From contig NZ_JABCRE010000003.1 of NCBI RefSeq assembly GCF_012972675.1, positions 930,001 to 994,000 on the forward strand: a DNA stretch of 64,000 bases, read 5' to 3'. The position numbers and the translations under genes are program-made. Of this stretch, positions 41,232 to 51,709 are shown piece by piece. This DNA comes from Pontixanthobacter rizhaonensis. GTDB taxonomy: Bacteria; Pseudomonadota; Alphaproteobacteria; Sphingomonadales; Sphingomonadaceae. Position 1 is the stretch's first letter. Each line of letters begins with the position of its first letter. The notes under the pieces were generated by a model. It worked only from the letters and a program-made list of their open reading frames with translations, was not told where the DNA came from and did no database searches.

Positions 41232-42029
41232 TTACAGAGTGAAACCTTCACCCAGATAGAGGCGTTTGACGTTCTCGTCCGCAACAAGATCTTGCGGCGT
41301 TCCTGAAAATAGAACTTGGCCGCCGTAAATGATGCAGGCCCGATCAACGATCTCCAGCGTTTCCCGCACATTGTGATCGGTTATCAGCACGCCAATTCCG
41401 CGTGTCTTAAGATCTTTGACCAAGTCGCGAATATCGCTGATCGACAGGGGGTCGATTCCGGCGAAGGGTTCATCCAGCAGCATGATCGATGGTTTGGCCG
41501 CCAACGCACGGGCAATTTCGCACCGCCTGCGTTCACCGCCTGATAGCGCCATCGCCGGTGAGGCGCGCAGCCTAGTCAGACCAAACTCGTCCAGCAAACG
41601 CTCCAACTCGGCTTCCCGCGTGTCTTTGTTGGGTTCAACCATCTCCAGCACGCAGTTGATGTTCTGCTCCACCGTCATCCCGCGAAAAATACTGGTTTCT
41701 TGCGGCAGATATCCCAGCCCCAATATGGCGCGGCGATACATGGGCAGGTTGGTGACATCGTCGCCATCCATTAAAATACGGCCAGCATCAGGCCGAACCA
41801 GTCCCATGATAGAATAGAAACAAGTGGTCTTGCCGGCCCCGTTCGGCCCCAGCAGTCCCAGCACTTCGCCCTTGCCCACGCTAAGCGAAATGTCTGAGAG
41901 AATCGCTCTCTTGTCATAGGATTTTGCAATCGAAATGACTTCTAATCCGCCATTTGGCAGGGGCGCGGTTGCATCCACTGCGCCAGAGGCGGCATTTGGG
42001 GCGATATCGGCTTCGTCCATCGTGCTCAT
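41232..42029 (-). CDS. lptB: LPS export ABC transporter ATPase LptB
   Basis: A 265-residue ABC ATPase. Walker A is GPNGAGKTTCFYSIMG, signature LSGGERRRCEIARAL, Walker B IMLLDEPFAGIDPLS, and the switch His lies in ITDHNVRETL. It drives LPS transfer to the outer membrane with LptFG and LptC. The N-terminus has about 30 extra residues rich in Ala/Pro; a second ATG at 42020 is an alternative start. lptA and lptC are not next to it in the window. Confidence 0.95.
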   Translation of the reverse strand: MSTMDEADIAPNAASGAVDATAPLPNGGLEVISIAKSYDKRAILSDISLSVGKGEVLGLLGPNGAGKTTCFYSIMGLVRPDAGRILMDGDDVTNLPMYRRAILGLGYLPQETSIFRGMTVEQNINCVLEMVEPNKDTREAELERLLDEFGLTRLRASPAMALSGGERRRCEIARALAAKPSIMLLDEPFAGIDPLSISDIRDLVKDLKTRGIGVLITDHNVRETLEIVDRACIIYGGQVLFSGTPQDLVADENVKRLYLGEGFTL

Positions 42030-42212
42030 AGGTTAACCATGTAGCACTCAGTGAGTCCTTGAAAACCCTTGAAAGGCAGAAACTGGCAAGATTCGTGCAT
42101 GACCCCTTATTCCCCGTGCGAGGTTGCAATTTGGTTACCGCGCTTGATTGTCGGGCCGTAGTTTGAAATACTCTTTGCCGGAAAAGGATGTTTTCAATTG
42201 GGGAGAAAGCGC

Positions 42213-42611
42213 ATGACAAAGGCGCTGAAGAGCACCGTGGCCGCCGCCAAAAATGGTTCGGCTGAGATGCAAATATCGGGCAAAACGCGTGATTGGCGCA
42301 AGAGTATGAGCGACAATGTCGCCTATGCGCTGATCGTTTATACCGCGCTGCATATCTTCCTGACAGTTGGTGCCATGAAAGAAACAGGCATCAAATCGAT
42401 GGCGCTGTTTGCGCTGGTCGTGTTGGTTTTGGGCATCATCCCGGCTTGTCGTTCCTTTGAGAAACGGTGGCGGACTATCAGCGATTCGCAGGCCAGCGAT
42501 CCTGCGATGTCCAGCGCGTTTCGGCGTGATCAGGCTCTTGTCTGGTTGATGGCGCTTGGCCTTCCATTCGCGCTCACAGGGCTTTTCAAGCTGATTGCGA
42601 CGATAGCCTAA
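42213..42611 (+). CDS. Small two-helix membrane protein of unknown function
   Basis: A 132-residue protein, ATG 42213 with GGGGAGAAAG before it. A basic N-terminus (about 35 residues) leads to two or three hydrophobic helices (NVAYALIVYTALHIFLTVGA, SMALFALVVLVLGIIPAC and LVWLMALGLPFALTGLFKL). I do not recognise the family. It is divergent from lptB and 82 bp before pmbA. Confidence 0.65.
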   Translation: MTKALKSTVAAAKNGSAEMQISGKTRDWRKSMSDNVAYALIVYTALHIFLTVGAMKETGIKSMALFALVVLVLGIIPACRSFEKRWRTISDSQASDPAMSSAFRRDQALVWLMALGLPFALTGLFKLIATIA

Positions 42612-42693
42612 TTGAGACTGGCCCGGCGTTGGTCCATTGCAGGGCGCCGCTTTGGCCCCTAACTCCGCCCTATGAAACGGACGGAAACCGAAA

Positions 42694-44043
42694 ATGATTG
42701 ATAGTTCCACGGCGCTGGATCGCTGCGAACGAATGCTGCAAGCTGCGCGTAAAGCCGGGGCAGAGACTGCGGATGTAGTAATGTCTGCCAGCGCTTCCGA
42801 GAGCGTCACAGTACGCCTTGGTGCATTAGAGGATGCGGAGCGATCGGAAGAGGAGGCGGTTGGTTTGCGGGTCTTTATCGGCCAGCAATCTGCGACTGTA
42901 AGCGCCAGTACTTTTTCCAATGATGCGGCGGCGGAAATGGCAGAGCGCGCTGTTGCGATGGCGCGGTTGGCCCCTGAAGATCCTTATGCCGGTCTGGCGC
43001 CAGAGCATATGTTGTCATCAGCAGCCGACCACCGTGATTTGGACCTGGCTGACCCGGGGGAACCCAGCCCGACGGAACTGAAGGCGCGCGCGCTGGAGGC
43101 CGAAGAGGCAGCGCGCGGCGTTGCCGGTGTTACCAACAGCCAAGGTGGCAGCGCCAGTTTCGGGCAAAGCGTGGTTGCGCTCGCGACGAGTCATGGATTT
43201 TCCGGTGCATATCGCGCGACCAGTCACGGGATTAGCGCGAGTGTGATTGCCGGCGAAGGCGATGCTATGCAGCGTGACTATGCCTATCGCACAGCACGCC
43301 ATTTAGCGGACTTGCCCAGCGGGACGGACATTGGTGTTCTGGCAGGGGAACGTACAGTCGCCCGGCTCAACCCCCAAACCATGCCCAGCGGTAGTGTCCC
43401 CATCCTGTTTGATCCGCGGGTTAGTGATTCGCTTGTCGGTCATCTGTTGGGCGCAATGAATGGGGCGGCCATTGCTCGCCGATCCAGTTTTCTATTGGAC
43501 CGTCTAGAGGATGAACTTTTTCCGGATTCTATCATTATCACGGATGATCCGCATCGCTTGCGCGGGCCCCGTTCCCGCGCGTTTGACGGGGAGGGCTTGC
43601 TTACTCGCCAAAGCGATCTGGTAAAGAATGGCAAAGTGACCGGCTGGATACTGAATGCTGCATCAGCCCGTCAGCTGGGATTGGCACCCACGGGGCACGC
43701 ATCCCGCGGGGGCAGCGGCGCGCCGGGCGCTTCGGTAACAAATGTGCACATGCAGCCGGGTGCAATCACGCGAGAGGCGATGATCGCCGATGTCGAGGAC
43801 GGTATTCTGGTCACCGAACTGGTTGGCCAAGGCGTCAACGGTGTGACCGGTGATTACAGCCGTGCCGCATCCGGTTTTCGTATTAGAAACGGCGTCCTGT
43901 CGGAACCGGTTTCCGGCTTTACCCTCGCCGGAAACCTGCTCGATATGTATGCTGCAATGACCCCGGCAGATGATCTGGCGATGCATCAGGCAGTCAATGT
44001 ACCCACTGTGAGGGTGGACGGCATGACTATTGCGGGAGCTTAA
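42694..44043 (+). CDS. pmbA: TldE/PmbA family metalloprotease-like protein
   Basis: A 449-residue protein of the PmbA half of the TldD/TldE peptidase pair (microcin maturation, CcdA turnover). GAETADVVMSASASESVTVRLG at the N-terminus, SNSQGG-like TNSQGGSASFGQS, and the C-terminal LVTELVGQGVNGVTGDYSRAASGF and PVSGFTLAGNLLDMYAAM (in parts) are diagnostic. TldE lacks the zinc ligands of TldD, and none are seen here. The TldD partner is not in the window. It is convergent with ppa, 6 bp apart. Confidence 0.93.
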   Translation: MIDSSTALDRCERMLQAARKAGAETADVVMSASASESVTVRLGALEDAERSEEEAVGLRVFIGQQSATVSASTFSNDAAAEMAERAVAMARLAPEDPYAGLAPEHMLSSAADHRDLDLADPGEPSPTELKARALEAEEAARGVAGVTNSQGGSASFGQSVVALATSHGFSGAYRATSHGISASVIAGEGDAMQRDYAYRTARHLADLPSGTDIGVLAGERTVARLNPQTMPSGSVPILFDPRVSDSLVGHLLGAMNGAAIARRSSFLLDRLEDELFPDSIIITDDPHRLRGPRSRAFDGEGLLTRQSDLVKNGKVTGWILNAASARQLGLAPTGHASRGGSGAPGASVTNVHMQPGAITREAMIADVEDGILVTELVGQGVNGVTGDYSRAASGFRIRNGVLSEPVSGFTLAGNLLDMYAAMTPADDLAMHQAVNVPTVRVDGMTIAGA

Positions 44044-44049
44044 TGGCGT

Positions 44050-44580
44050 CTAGCTCTTGTTCGCCAGATCAATCGCTTCCAGAACCACTTTTCGTGCTTC
44101 TTCAGCGTCACCCCATTGGCCGATCCTGACCCACTTTTCGGCCTCTAGGTCTTTGTAGTGGGTGAAGAAGTGTTCGATCTGCTGAAAAATGATTGATGGC
44201 AAATCTTTGGTTTCGCCGACATCCGAATAATACGGGAAGGTCGTGTCGACGGGCACGCAGATCAGTTTCTCGTCACCGCCATGCTCGTCTTCCAAGTTTA
44301 GGACACCAATCGGGCGGGCGCGTATCACGCTGCCTGCGATAAATGGGGTGCGCGCGATCACCAAGGCATCTAATGGATCACCATCAGGCGACAAGGTGTG
44401 CGGAATAAAGCCGTAATTGGCCGGATACCGCATGGGTGTGTGCAGGATGCGATCGACAAATAAAGCGCCAGAAGCTTTATCAAATTCGTACTTAACCGGT
44501 TCGCCGCCAGTCGGGACTTCGATGATGACGTTCAGGCTTTCGGGCGGATTATCGCCTATACTAATCTTGCTAATATCCAT
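44050..44580 (-). CDS. ppa: Inorganic pyrophosphatase
   Basis: A 176-residue family I pyrophosphatase. The start ATG 44580 (MDISKISIGDNPPESL) gives the normal length; 16 upstream codons are open but not conserved. Catalytic segments are VEIPTGGEPVKYEFDK-like IIEVPTGGEPVKYEFD, RYPANYGFIPHTLSPDGDPLDALV and VGETKDLPS. It hydrolyses pyrophosphate to drive biosynthesis. Confidence 0.96.
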   Translation of the reverse strand: MDISKISIGDNPPESLNVIIEVPTGGEPVKYEFDKASGALFVDRILHTPMRYPANYGFIPHTLSPDGDPLDALVIARTPFIAGSVIRARPIGVLNLEDEHGGDEKLICVPVDTTFPYYSDVGETKDLPSIIFQQIEHFFTHYKDLEAEKWVRIGQWGDAEEARKVVLEAIDLANKS

Positions 44581-44748
44581 GAGGATTGTCCTTTGTGGGG
44601 GCAAAGTGGGGAAGTGTTGATGCGCCAATAGTCAGACATCATGCGCTCGCCAAGGAAGAAAATGCTGCACTGCGGCAGCTACCCACCAAGCAAGGTGCCT
44701 TGCGAGCTGTATATTGCGGGCTTTGCATCAACCGCCTAAGCGGCACTT

Positions 44749-45984
44749 ATGAGTCAGAACACCCTTAAAGCGATCCGCGGCACGCAGGATATTTTCGGTC
44801 CAGAAGCAGAAGCATTTGCCTTTGTGGTTGAGACATTTGAGCGCGTGCGCAAACTCTACCGCTTTCGCCGTGCAGAAATGCCGGTTTTTGAAAAGACGGA
44901 GGTTTTTGCCCGGCCATTGGGGGAAACCACTGATGTTGTGTCAAAAGAAATGTATTCTTTTGAAGATCGCGGCGGTGAATCGCTGACCCTGCGCCCGGAA
45001 TTTACCGCTGGTATCGCGCGGGCCTTTATCACCAATGGTTGGCAGCAACACGCACCGCTCAAACTGGCAACGCACGGCCCGCTATTCCGCTACGAGCGCC
45101 CGCAAAAGGGTCGTTATCGCCAGTTCCACCAGATCAATGCAGAGGTGCTGGGTGCGGGTGAACCGCAAGCCGATGTTGAACTGCTTGCAATGGCGGATCA
45201 GCTTCTGAAAGAGCTTGGCATCGATGACGGCGTCACACTGCAATTGAACACGCTGGGCGATCCGGAAAGCCGGGACGCATGGCGGGGCGCATTGGTCGAG
45301 TATTTTGAAGGGCATCGCGGTCAGCTGAGTGAAGACAGCCAGACACGGCTTGATGTGAATCCACTGCGTATTCTGGACAGCAAGAACCCCGGCGATCAGG
45401 CGATTGTTGCCGATGCACCGCCGATTGATGATTTCCTGACTGATGAAGCCCGCGATTTCTTCAGGCAGGTCGAAGCAGGATTGAAGGCGGCAGGTGTAGA
45501 GTATGTCCGCAACCCGCGCTTGGTTCGCGGCTTTGATTACTACCGGCACACGGCTTTTGAATTCGTGACCGACCGGCTTGGCGCGCAAGGCACCGTTTTG
45601 GGCGGCGGCCGGTATGATGGACTGATCGAGACACTGGGCGGGCTGCACACGCCAAGCGTTGGCTGGGCGGCCGGGATTGAACGGCTGGCGATGCTGGTGG
45701 GTGAGCCCGCCCAATCTCACGCCGATGTGATGGTGGTGGTGGAGAATGACGTATTGCTACCAAAAGCAATCGAGGCGGCGCAGTTATTGAGAAGAGAGGG
45801 CCTATCTACTGAACTAATGGCCTCTGGCTCTGCACGGAAGCGGTATGATAAAGCGGTTAAATCGGGTGCGGTCAGTATCGTAGCGTTTGACGTCCGTGAC
45901 GGCGCCAACCAGATGCGGTTCAAAGCAGATGGCAGTTTGTTGGAGCGCTTGCAGGACCTCACCCGGACATTGAGCCTCGACTGA
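44749..45984 (+). CDS. hisS: Histidyl-tRNA synthetase
   Basis: A 411-residue class II synthetase. Motif 1 region [12 protein letters not shown], motif 2 [19 protein letters not shown], the histidine-A loop [14 protein letters not shown], motif 3 [16 protein letters not shown] and the C-terminal anticodon domain all present. First gene of a hisS-prfA-prmC run joined by TGATG and GTGA overlaps. Confidence 0.96.
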   Translation: MSQNTLKAIRGTQDIFGPEAEAFAFVVETFERVRKLYRFRRAEMPVFEKTEVFARPLGETTDVVSKEMYSFEDRGGESLTLRPEFTAGIARAFITNGWQQHAPLKLATHGPLFRYERPQKGRYRQFHQINAEVLGAGEPQADVELLAMADQLLKELGIDDGVTLQLNTLGDPESRDAWRGALVEYFEGHRGQLSEDSQTRLDVNPLRILDSKNPGDQAIVADAPPIDDFLTDEARDFFRQVEAGLKAAGVEYVRNPRLVRGFDYYRHTAFEFVTDRLGAQGTVLGGGRYDGLIETLGGLHTPSVGWAAGIERLAMLVGEPAQSHADVMVVVENDVLLPKAIEAAQLLRREGLSTELMASGSARKRYDKAVKSGAVSIVAFDVRDGANQMRFKADGSLLERLQDLTRTLSLD

Positions 45985-47051
45985 TGCAAATCCCCGCCGA
46001 ACGCCTTCGCCAAATCACGAACCGCTTTGCCGAGCTGGAGGCCCGCATGGCATCGGGCACGCTGGAGGGGGAAGAATTCGTCAAAGCAAGCCGTGACTAT
46101 GCGGAGCTGGAACCCGTTGCCAAAATCGCCGCAGAAGTCGGCGCGATCCGTGAGGAAATCGCGGGGCTTGAGGAGATGCTGGCCGATCCAGAAATGAAGG
46201 CGATGGCACAGGAAGAGCTGGCCGAATTGAATGCCGCGCTGCCTGATAAGGAACGCGCGCTCGCTATTGCCATGTTGCCGCGTGATAGCGCCGATGCCCG
46301 GCCGGCGATGCTGGAAATTCGCGCTGGCACAGGCGGGGATGAAGCGGCGTTGTTCGCCGGTGATCTCTACCGAATGTACGAGAAGTTCGCCGCCGATATG
46401 GGCTGGAAGGTGGAACCAGTCAGCATGAGTGCTGCTGATGTCGGCGGGTTTAAGGAAATCGTCGCCAACGTCACGGGTACGGGCGTGTTTGCCAAGATGA
46501 AGTTTGAAAGCGGCGTCCACCGCGTCCAGCGTGTGCCGGTCACAGAAAGTGGCGGCCGAATTCATACCTCTGCGGCGACAGTGGCCGTACTGCCCGAGCC
46601 AGACGAGGTTGACGTCCATATCGATACGAATGATCTGAAAATTGATATTTACCGCGCCTCCGGTGCTGGCGGCCAACACGTCAATACGACCGATTCCGCA
46701 GTCCGATTAACCCACTTGCCGACGGGTCTTGTGGTCATCCAGCAGGATCAACGTAGCCAGCACAAAAACCGCGATAAAGCGATGCAAGTGCTGCGGACGC
46801 GGCTCTATGATCTGAAGCGTGCAGAAGCGCATGGAGAGGAAGCGGAAGCGCGCAAGGCAATGGTGGGCAGTGGAGATCGGTCAGAACGTATCCGCACCTA
46901 CAATTTTCCTCAAGGCCGGGTCACCGATCACCGGATCGGCTTGACGCTTCACAAATTACCCGAAGTGTTGGAAGGCACGGGTTTGCCAGAATTGATTGAT
47001 GCATTGATTGCTGAAGATGAGGCCAAGCGCCTCGCTTCTCTGGATTCGTGA
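45984..47051 (+). CDS. prfA: Peptide chain release factor 1
   Basis: A 355-residue RF1. The GGQ loop is [22 protein letters not shown] in the family position (about residues 225-245), and the codon-recognition region has the RF1 type ([19 protein letters not shown]). It terminates translation at UAA and UAG. The ATG overlaps the hisS stop, and prmC, which methylates its GGQ glutamine, follows directly. Confidence 0.97.
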   Translation: MQIPAERLRQITNRFAELEARMASGTLEGEEFVKASRDYAELEPVAKIAAEVGAIREEIAGLEEMLADPEMKAMAQEELAELNAALPDKERALAIAMLPRDSADARPAMLEIRAGTGGDEAALFAGDLYRMYEKFAADMGWKVEPVSMSAADVGGFKEIVANVTGTGVFAKMKFESGVHRVQRVPVTESGGRIHTSAATVAVLPEPDEVDVHIDTNDLKIDIYRASGAGGQHVNTTDSAVRLTHLPTGLVVIQQDQRSQHKNRDKAMQVLRTRLYDLKRAEAHGEEAEARKAMVGSGDRSERIRTYNFPQGRVTDHRIGLTLHKLPEVLEGTGLPELIDALIAEDEAKRLASLDS

Positions 47052-47872
47052 GCACTGTGGCTGCTGCGTTGCGCGACAGCGCGCAGCGGTTGGCGAATAC
47101 ATCCGACACAGCGCGACTGGATGCCGAATTATTGATGGCGCATGCCCTGCAGATGTCGCGATCCGATATGCTGCTGCGCGGCGGTGATCTGCAAGTTCCC
47201 GCGGCATTTGATGACCTGCTCAAGCGCCGGATACGGCATGAACCGGTTGCCTATATTCTGGGCCAACAGGAGTTCTACGGCCGCGAATTTTTGGTCTCTC
47301 CCGAAGTGCTCATCCCTCGCGGAGATAGCGAGACAATCGTTGACGTGGCGCTTGACCTTTCCGGCAATGCCACGCGCGTTCTTGATTTGGGGACAGGTTC
47401 AGGGGCGCTACTCCTTACAATACTGGCCGAACGGCCAGGGATGGTCGGAATAGGCGTGGATGCGTCTTTGGGCGCATTATCGGTCGCCGCAGCAAACGCT
47501 GCACGGCTAGGCCTAGCGGAGCGTGCCCGGTTGTTAAGGCGGGATTGGCACGAGCCTGAATGGCAGAAGGGGTTGGGCCGGTTTGATGTAATCGTAGCGA
47601 ACCCGCCCTATGTTGAAACCACTCTCCTTCTCGATCGATCTGTTCAAGACTTTGAACCATCATCGGCGTTGTTCGCCGGACCTGATGGGCTTGACGATTA
47701 CAGGGTATTGGTGCCGCAATTGAGCGAATTGCTAGAGGATAGCGGGGTAGTAATTCTGGAAATCGGCCACTTGCAGGCCGATCCCGTGGGGCAGATATCC
47801 CGCGACTGCGGGTTTACCGCCGAGCTGTTTCGGGATCTTGCCCACAGGCCCCGCGCGCTATTGTTGCGATAA
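47048..47872 (+). CDS. prmC: Release factor glutamine methyltransferase
   Basis: A 274-residue SAM enzyme with [15 protein letters not shown] (SAM loop) and the catalytic [10 protein letters not shown]; the N-terminal helical domain contains [11 protein letters not shown] and [16 protein letters not shown]. It methylates the glutamine of the GGQ motif of RF1 and RF2. The GTG start overlaps the prfA stop (GTGA). Confidence 0.96.
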   Translation: MSTVAAALRDSAQRLANTSDTARLDAELLMAHALQMSRSDMLLRGGDLQVPAAFDDLLKRRIRHEPVAYILGQQEFYGREFLVSPEVLIPRGDSETIVDVALDLSGNATRVLDLGTGSGALLLTILAERPGMVGIGVDASLGALSVAAANAARLGLAERARLLRRDWHEPEWQKGLGRFDVIVANPPYVETTLLLDRSVQDFEPSSALFAGPDGLDDYRVLVPQLSELLEDSGVVILEIGHLQADPVGQISRDCGFTAELFRDLAHRPRALLLR

Positions 47873-48084
47873 AAGCTTGGCAAAGAGCGAATCAGGCTTT
47901 ACCCCCTTCAATTAGATCGAGGGTTCGGGTCTTTTGCCTCCAACCCGGTCTAGCTCCAACATTTGCAAATCGCTTGCGCTTCGGCGCTGATGCTAGTGGA
48001 ACAGGCAAATTGCAGATGGGGATTATTGTTTGACCGGCGCGGTCGCTATGCACTGCCATTGGTCGTTAACGGGAAGAGAATTCC

Positions 48085-48801
48085 TTGAATAACCATCGTA
48101 ATAATAACAATCGCCGTCGCGGTCGTAATAACAACAATCGGAATCAAGGTGGCGCCAATCAGGCGAACCGGATTGATAGCAGAGCGCGCGGTAACGCGCC
48201 GCAACTGCTCGATAAGTACAAGAAGCTGGCGCAGGACGCCTATCACAATGGCGACCGGGTGCAGCAAGAATATTACCTGCAATTCGCCGATCACTATCAC
48301 CGCGTATTGGCCGACAACAAGGCGCGTCAAGATGAAGCACGGGCAAAACGTCAGGAAGAACGCGGCGAATCTGGCGAAGACCAAAACGATTCGGAAGATG
48401 ACGATTCCCGCAGTGAAGGCCGGAGTGATCGGGGCAACAACCGCCGTGGCCGTGGCCGCCGTGATGAGCGTGAAGATGGCGGGCGCGGCAATGACCGGAA
48501 TTCAGACCGCGGACGGAGCCGTCGGCCCCGTGATGGCGAAGAGAGTGACGAACAGAGCGATGGTGCTGCCTCGGATGGCCCAAGCGAAGGCGTAGAAGCG
48601 AATGAAGGCGATGACGCACCGGTAAAAGAAACACGCAAGCCGCGGAAACCTCGCGCACGCAAGCCTGCGGCTGATGATAGCGAGATTGATGCCGCCGTTT
48701 TGCCGCCAGAAATTGGCGGAGATGGTGAAGAGAAGCCAAAGCGCGCCCCTCGCCGTCGCCGGAAGGCGAGTGATGACGAAGCGGTCGAAGCAGCCGAGTA
48801 A
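48085..48801 (+). CDS. DUF4167 Asn/Arg-rich protein
   Basis: A 238-residue low-complexity protein of the DUF4167 family, common downstream of prfA-prmC in alphaproteobacteria. The N-terminus is an Asn/Arg run (NNHRNNNNRRRGRNNNNRNQGG), then the one folded part, APQLLDKYKKLAQDAYHNGD and EYYLQFADHYHRVLADN, then a charged tail of alternating Arg and Asp/Glu blocks and a basic end. An RNA- or ribosome-linked role is inferred. Start is TTG 48085 after a GGGAAGAG site. The gap 47873-48084 before it shows no other feature. Confidence 0.88.
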   Translation: MNNHRNNNNRRRGRNNNNRNQGGANQANRIDSRARGNAPQLLDKYKKLAQDAYHNGDRVQQEYYLQFADHYHRVLADNKARQDEARAKRQEERGESGEDQNDSEDDDSRSEGRSDRGNNRRGRGRRDEREDGGRGNDRNSDRGRSRRPRDGEESDEQSDGAASDGPSEGVEANEGDDAPVKETRKPRKPRARKPAADDSEIDAAVLPPEIGGDGEEKPKRAPRRRRKASDDEAVEAAE

Positions 48802-48807
48802 GTAATC

Positions 48808-50427
48808 ATGGCGGGCAAGCGGATCGAGGCTTTGCTCCGGAAAGCAGCGGATCGGGCGCGGGCCTATCCCAAGCTCACATCGCTGTGCTTGGGCGTATTG
48901 GCCGCATGCGGTTTCCCGCCTTTAGGCCTTTGGCCACTAACCCTCATCGCAGTGGCAGGGTTTGCACTGCTGCTGTTCTGGTCGGTAAATTGGAAAAGTG
49001 CAGCGGCGGCGGGCTGGTTCTTCGGGCTTGGCCATTTCACGCTGGCCAATAATTGGATCGCAACCGCCTTCACGTATCAGGAAGAAATGCCGGTTCTGCT
49101 GGGTTGGGCAGCGGTTCCATTGCTATCGCTCTATCTGGCTGTTTATCCGGCTGTGGCTGCGGTGGGCGCCAAACTGGTTGCTCGCGGGGCAGGGTTTCCC
49201 GCCTTCGGGACGGCCTTTGCGGGCAGCTGGATCTTGAGTGAGTGGCTGCGTAGCTGGGTCTTTACCGGTTTTGCTTGGGATCCTTTGGGTCTCGCCTTCT
49301 TAGGAGGCTTTGAAGAGCCGGGTATCGCCAGCATTTTACCATCGGTGGGTACCTATGGTTTGTCAGGCTTGCTGATAGTCGCGGCGGTTTTGATCACGGT
49401 GCTGCTGTCACGGCGGGCTTGGTTGGGCACAGCTGGTATTATTGCAGTGATCACTGCGGGGATGCACTTCCCGTTTCAGCACACCTTCGTTCCGCGCGTA
49501 GAAGGGACGTTGCCCTTTACTTTGGTGCAGCCTGATACCCGTCAGGAAAACTTGAACGATCCCAGTCAGTATGAAGCGCAGTTCCTGCGCACCGCCATGT
49601 TGACTCGCAAGGCTGAAGATACCGGGAAGCGGTTAGTTCTGTGGCCAGAATCCGGTGTGCCGGATTATCTGCGCGACGGGTATCCGCAGCGATATTATAA
49701 CCAGATGACTGCTGGCGGGGATCCCGCTTTCGCACGCTTTCGCATCGGGCGGGTCGTGGATGAGGGTGGGTTGTTGCTTACCGGGGCGGTGGATCTGGAG
49801 ATCAAGGATGGCCGTGCCTATGGCGCGCGCAATGCAGTAACCGCGATTGACGAAAACGGCACGATTGTGGCCGGATACGACAAGGCGCATTTAGTGCCCT
49901 ATGGTGAATATTTGGCGCTGCGATGGTTGTTGGAACCGCTGGGGGCGACACGCTTGGTGGCGGGCACGATCGATTTCCTACCCGGGCCGGGGCCGCAAAC
50001 ATTGGACTTGGGCGACTGGGGACAAGCGGGCATTCAGATCTGTTACGAGATTGTGTTTTCTGGTGATGTGACCGATCCTGAAAACCGGCCGGACTACATT
50101 TTCAACCCGTCAAATGACGGATGGTTTGGGGCTTGGGGCCCGCCGCAGCATTTGGCTCAGGCCAGAATGCGCGCGATTGAAGAGGGGCTGCCGGTCTTGC
50201 GGTCAACCACCACGGGAATAAGCGCTGTGATTGATGCCAACGGTGTCGTTCGCCAACATATCCCGATGCACCGGGCATCCCGGCTTGATGGTTTGGTGCC
50301 GCCAGCCAACAGCCCAACCCTGTTTTCTCGGTGGGGAAATATGTTGCCACTGGCGTGGGCAATGCTTCTCCTCGCTCTCTCAGTTTTGCAGACATCATTG
50401 GTTGCAAGGAGAGGGCTGCGCAGCTAG
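48808..50427 (+). CDS. lnt: Apolipoprotein N-acyltransferase
   Basis: A 539-residue inner-membrane enzyme for the last step of lipoprotein maturation. Several N-terminal helices are followed by a nitrilase domain with the catalytic Glu in LWPESGVPDYL, Lys in GYDKAHLVPYGEYLALRW and Cys in IQICYEIVFSG. FNPSNDGWFGAWGPPQHLAQARMRAIEEGLP is split by no insertion. A final C-terminal helix is present. The DUF4167 gene ends 6 bp before it. Confidence 0.95.
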   Translation: MAGKRIEALLRKAADRARAYPKLTSLCLGVLAACGFPPLGLWPLTLIAVAGFALLLFWSVNWKSAAAAGWFFGLGHFTLANNWIATAFTYQEEMPVLLGWAAVPLLSLYLAVYPAVAAVGAKLVARGAGFPAFGTAFAGSWILSEWLRSWVFTGFAWDPLGLAFLGGFEEPGIASILPSVGTYGLSGLLIVAAVLITVLLSRRAWLGTAGIIAVITAGMHFPFQHTFVPRVEGTLPFTLVQPDTRQENLNDPSQYEAQFLRTAMLTRKAEDTGKRLVLWPESGVPDYLRDGYPQRYYNQMTAGGDPAFARFRIGRVVDEGGLLLTGAVDLEIKDGRAYGARNAVTAIDENGTIVAGYDKAHLVPYGEYLALRWLLEPLGATRLVAGTIDFLPGPGPQTLDLGDWGQAGIQICYEIVFSGDVTDPENRPDYIFNPSNDGWFGAWGPPQHLAQARMRAIEEGLPVLRSTTTGISAVIDANGVVRQHIPMHRASRLDGLVPPANSPTLFSRWGNMLPLAWAMLLLALSVLQTSLVARRGLRS

Positions 50428-50439
50428 TAGACCTGTGAC

Positions 50440-50455
50440 ATAAAGAATTCTTTAT
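50440..50455. promoter_or_regulatory. Perfect palindrome in the metK leader
   Basis: ATAAAGAATTCTTTAT is an exact 16-bp palindrome ending 10 bp before the metK ATG. It resembles an operator for a dimeric regulator, possibly an ArsR-family SAM/SAH-cycle regulator, which is inference. No SAM riboswitch can fit in the 38-bp lnt-metK gap. Confidence 0.6.
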
Positions 50456-50465
50456 ATGAGGCCCT

Positions 50466-51683
50466 ATGCGCAATTCATTCCTGTTCACTTCAGAAAGTGT
50501 TTCTGAAGGGCATCCCGATAAAGTCTCCGATCAAATCTCTGATGCGATCGTCGATCTTTTCCTCAGCATTGATCCAGAAGCCCGCATTGCTTGCGAGACT
50601 ATGACCACGACCCAATTGGTTGTTTTGGCCGGTGAAATCCGCGGGCAAGGTATTTACGAGAATGGCGAATGGGCAGCCGGTATTCCAGAGCGGATCGAAC
50701 AGGCTGTGCGCAATACGGTTCGTGAGATCGGGTATGAGCAAGAAGGCTTTCACTGGGAAACATTGAAGTTTGAAAACAATCTTCACGGCCAGTCGGTCGA
50801 CATCGCGCAAGGCGTTGATGCGGGCGAAGATAAAGACGAAGGCGCTGGCGACCAGGGCATTATGTTCGGCTATGCGTCCGATGAAACCCCCGATTTGATG
50901 CCAGCGACGCTGGATTATAGCCACAAGATTTTGGAACGGATGGCGCAGGACCGTAAATCCGGAAAGGCACCGTTTTTGGAGCCTGATACCAAAAGCCAAG
51001 TAACACTGCGTTATGCCAATGAGCGCCCCGTTGAAGCGACTGCAATCGTTGTCTCGACACAGCATGCGCCTGGCTACTACTTCCATAATGGCGAAGGTGA
51101 CGAAGGCAAATATACGCAGCTACGCGATTACGTGAAAGGCGTGGTGGCGGACTTGCTGCCAGCTGATCTGCTGACCGATAATACAGTGTATCACATCAAT
51201 CCGACCGGTAAGTTTGAAATTGGCGGACCGGATGGTGACGCGGGTCTGACTGGCCGCAAGATCATTGTCGATACCTATGGCGGCGCTGCTCCACATGGCG
51301 GCGGCGCATTCAGCGGTAAAGATCCGACCAAAGTTGACCGTTCTGCGGCCTATGTGACGCGGTATCTGGCGAAAAATATCGTTGCCGCCGGTCTGGCGCG
51401 CCGCTGCACAATCCAGCTTTCCTATGCGATTGGCGTGGCTGAGCCGTTGTCGATTTATGTCGATTTACACGGCACGGGTACAGTGGACGAAGGGCGCATC
51501 GAAGCCGTCATTCCTAGCCTGGTTCGATTAACACCAAAGGGTATCCGCACGCATCTCGGCCTGAACAAGCCAATCTATCGCAATAGCGCTGCCTATGGGC
51601 ATTTTGGCCGGACAGCTGAAGGCGATCTGTTCCCGTGGGAGAAGACCGATCTGGTCGATAAGCTCAAGGCCGCGTTGGGGTAA
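50466..51683 (+). CDS. metK: S-adenosylmethionine synthetase
   Basis: A 405-residue MetK making SAM from methionine and [23 protein letters not shown] with the catalytic His, [33 protein letters not shown] and [19 protein letters not shown] are all intact. It has its own short leader carrying a palindrome and stands 38 bp after lnt. Confidence 0.97.
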   Translation: MRNSFLFTSESVSEGHPDKVSDQISDAIVDLFLSIDPEARIACETMTTTQLVVLAGEIRGQGIYENGEWAAGIPERIEQAVRNTVREIGYEQEGFHWETLKFENNLHGQSVDIAQGVDAGEDKDEGAGDQGIMFGYASDETPDLMPATLDYSHKILERMAQDRKSGKAPFLEPDTKSQVTLRYANERPVEATAIVVSTQHAPGYYFHNGEGDEGKYTQLRDYVKGVVADLLPADLLTDNTVYHINPTGKFEIGGPDGDAGLTGRKIIVDTYGGAAPHGGGAFSGKDPTKVDRSAAYVTRYLAKNIVAAGLARRCTIQLSYAIGVAEPLSIYVDLHGTGTVDEGRIEAVIPSLVRLTPKGIRTHLGLNKPIYRNSAAYGHFGRTAEGDLFPWEKTDLVDKLKAALG

Positions 51684-51709
51684 CGCATATTCGGGCAAAA
51701 CGGCGAGCG

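Noticed and set aside
48023-48739. Long minus-strand ORF (238 codons) opposite DUF4167
   Set aside because: It is a shadow of the biased Asn/Arg-rich codons on the plus strand; its His/Arg/Cys-rich translation resembles no family.
50428-50465. SAM riboswitch before metK
   Set aside because: The 38-bp gap is too short for any SAM riboswitch class; only the palindrome is present.
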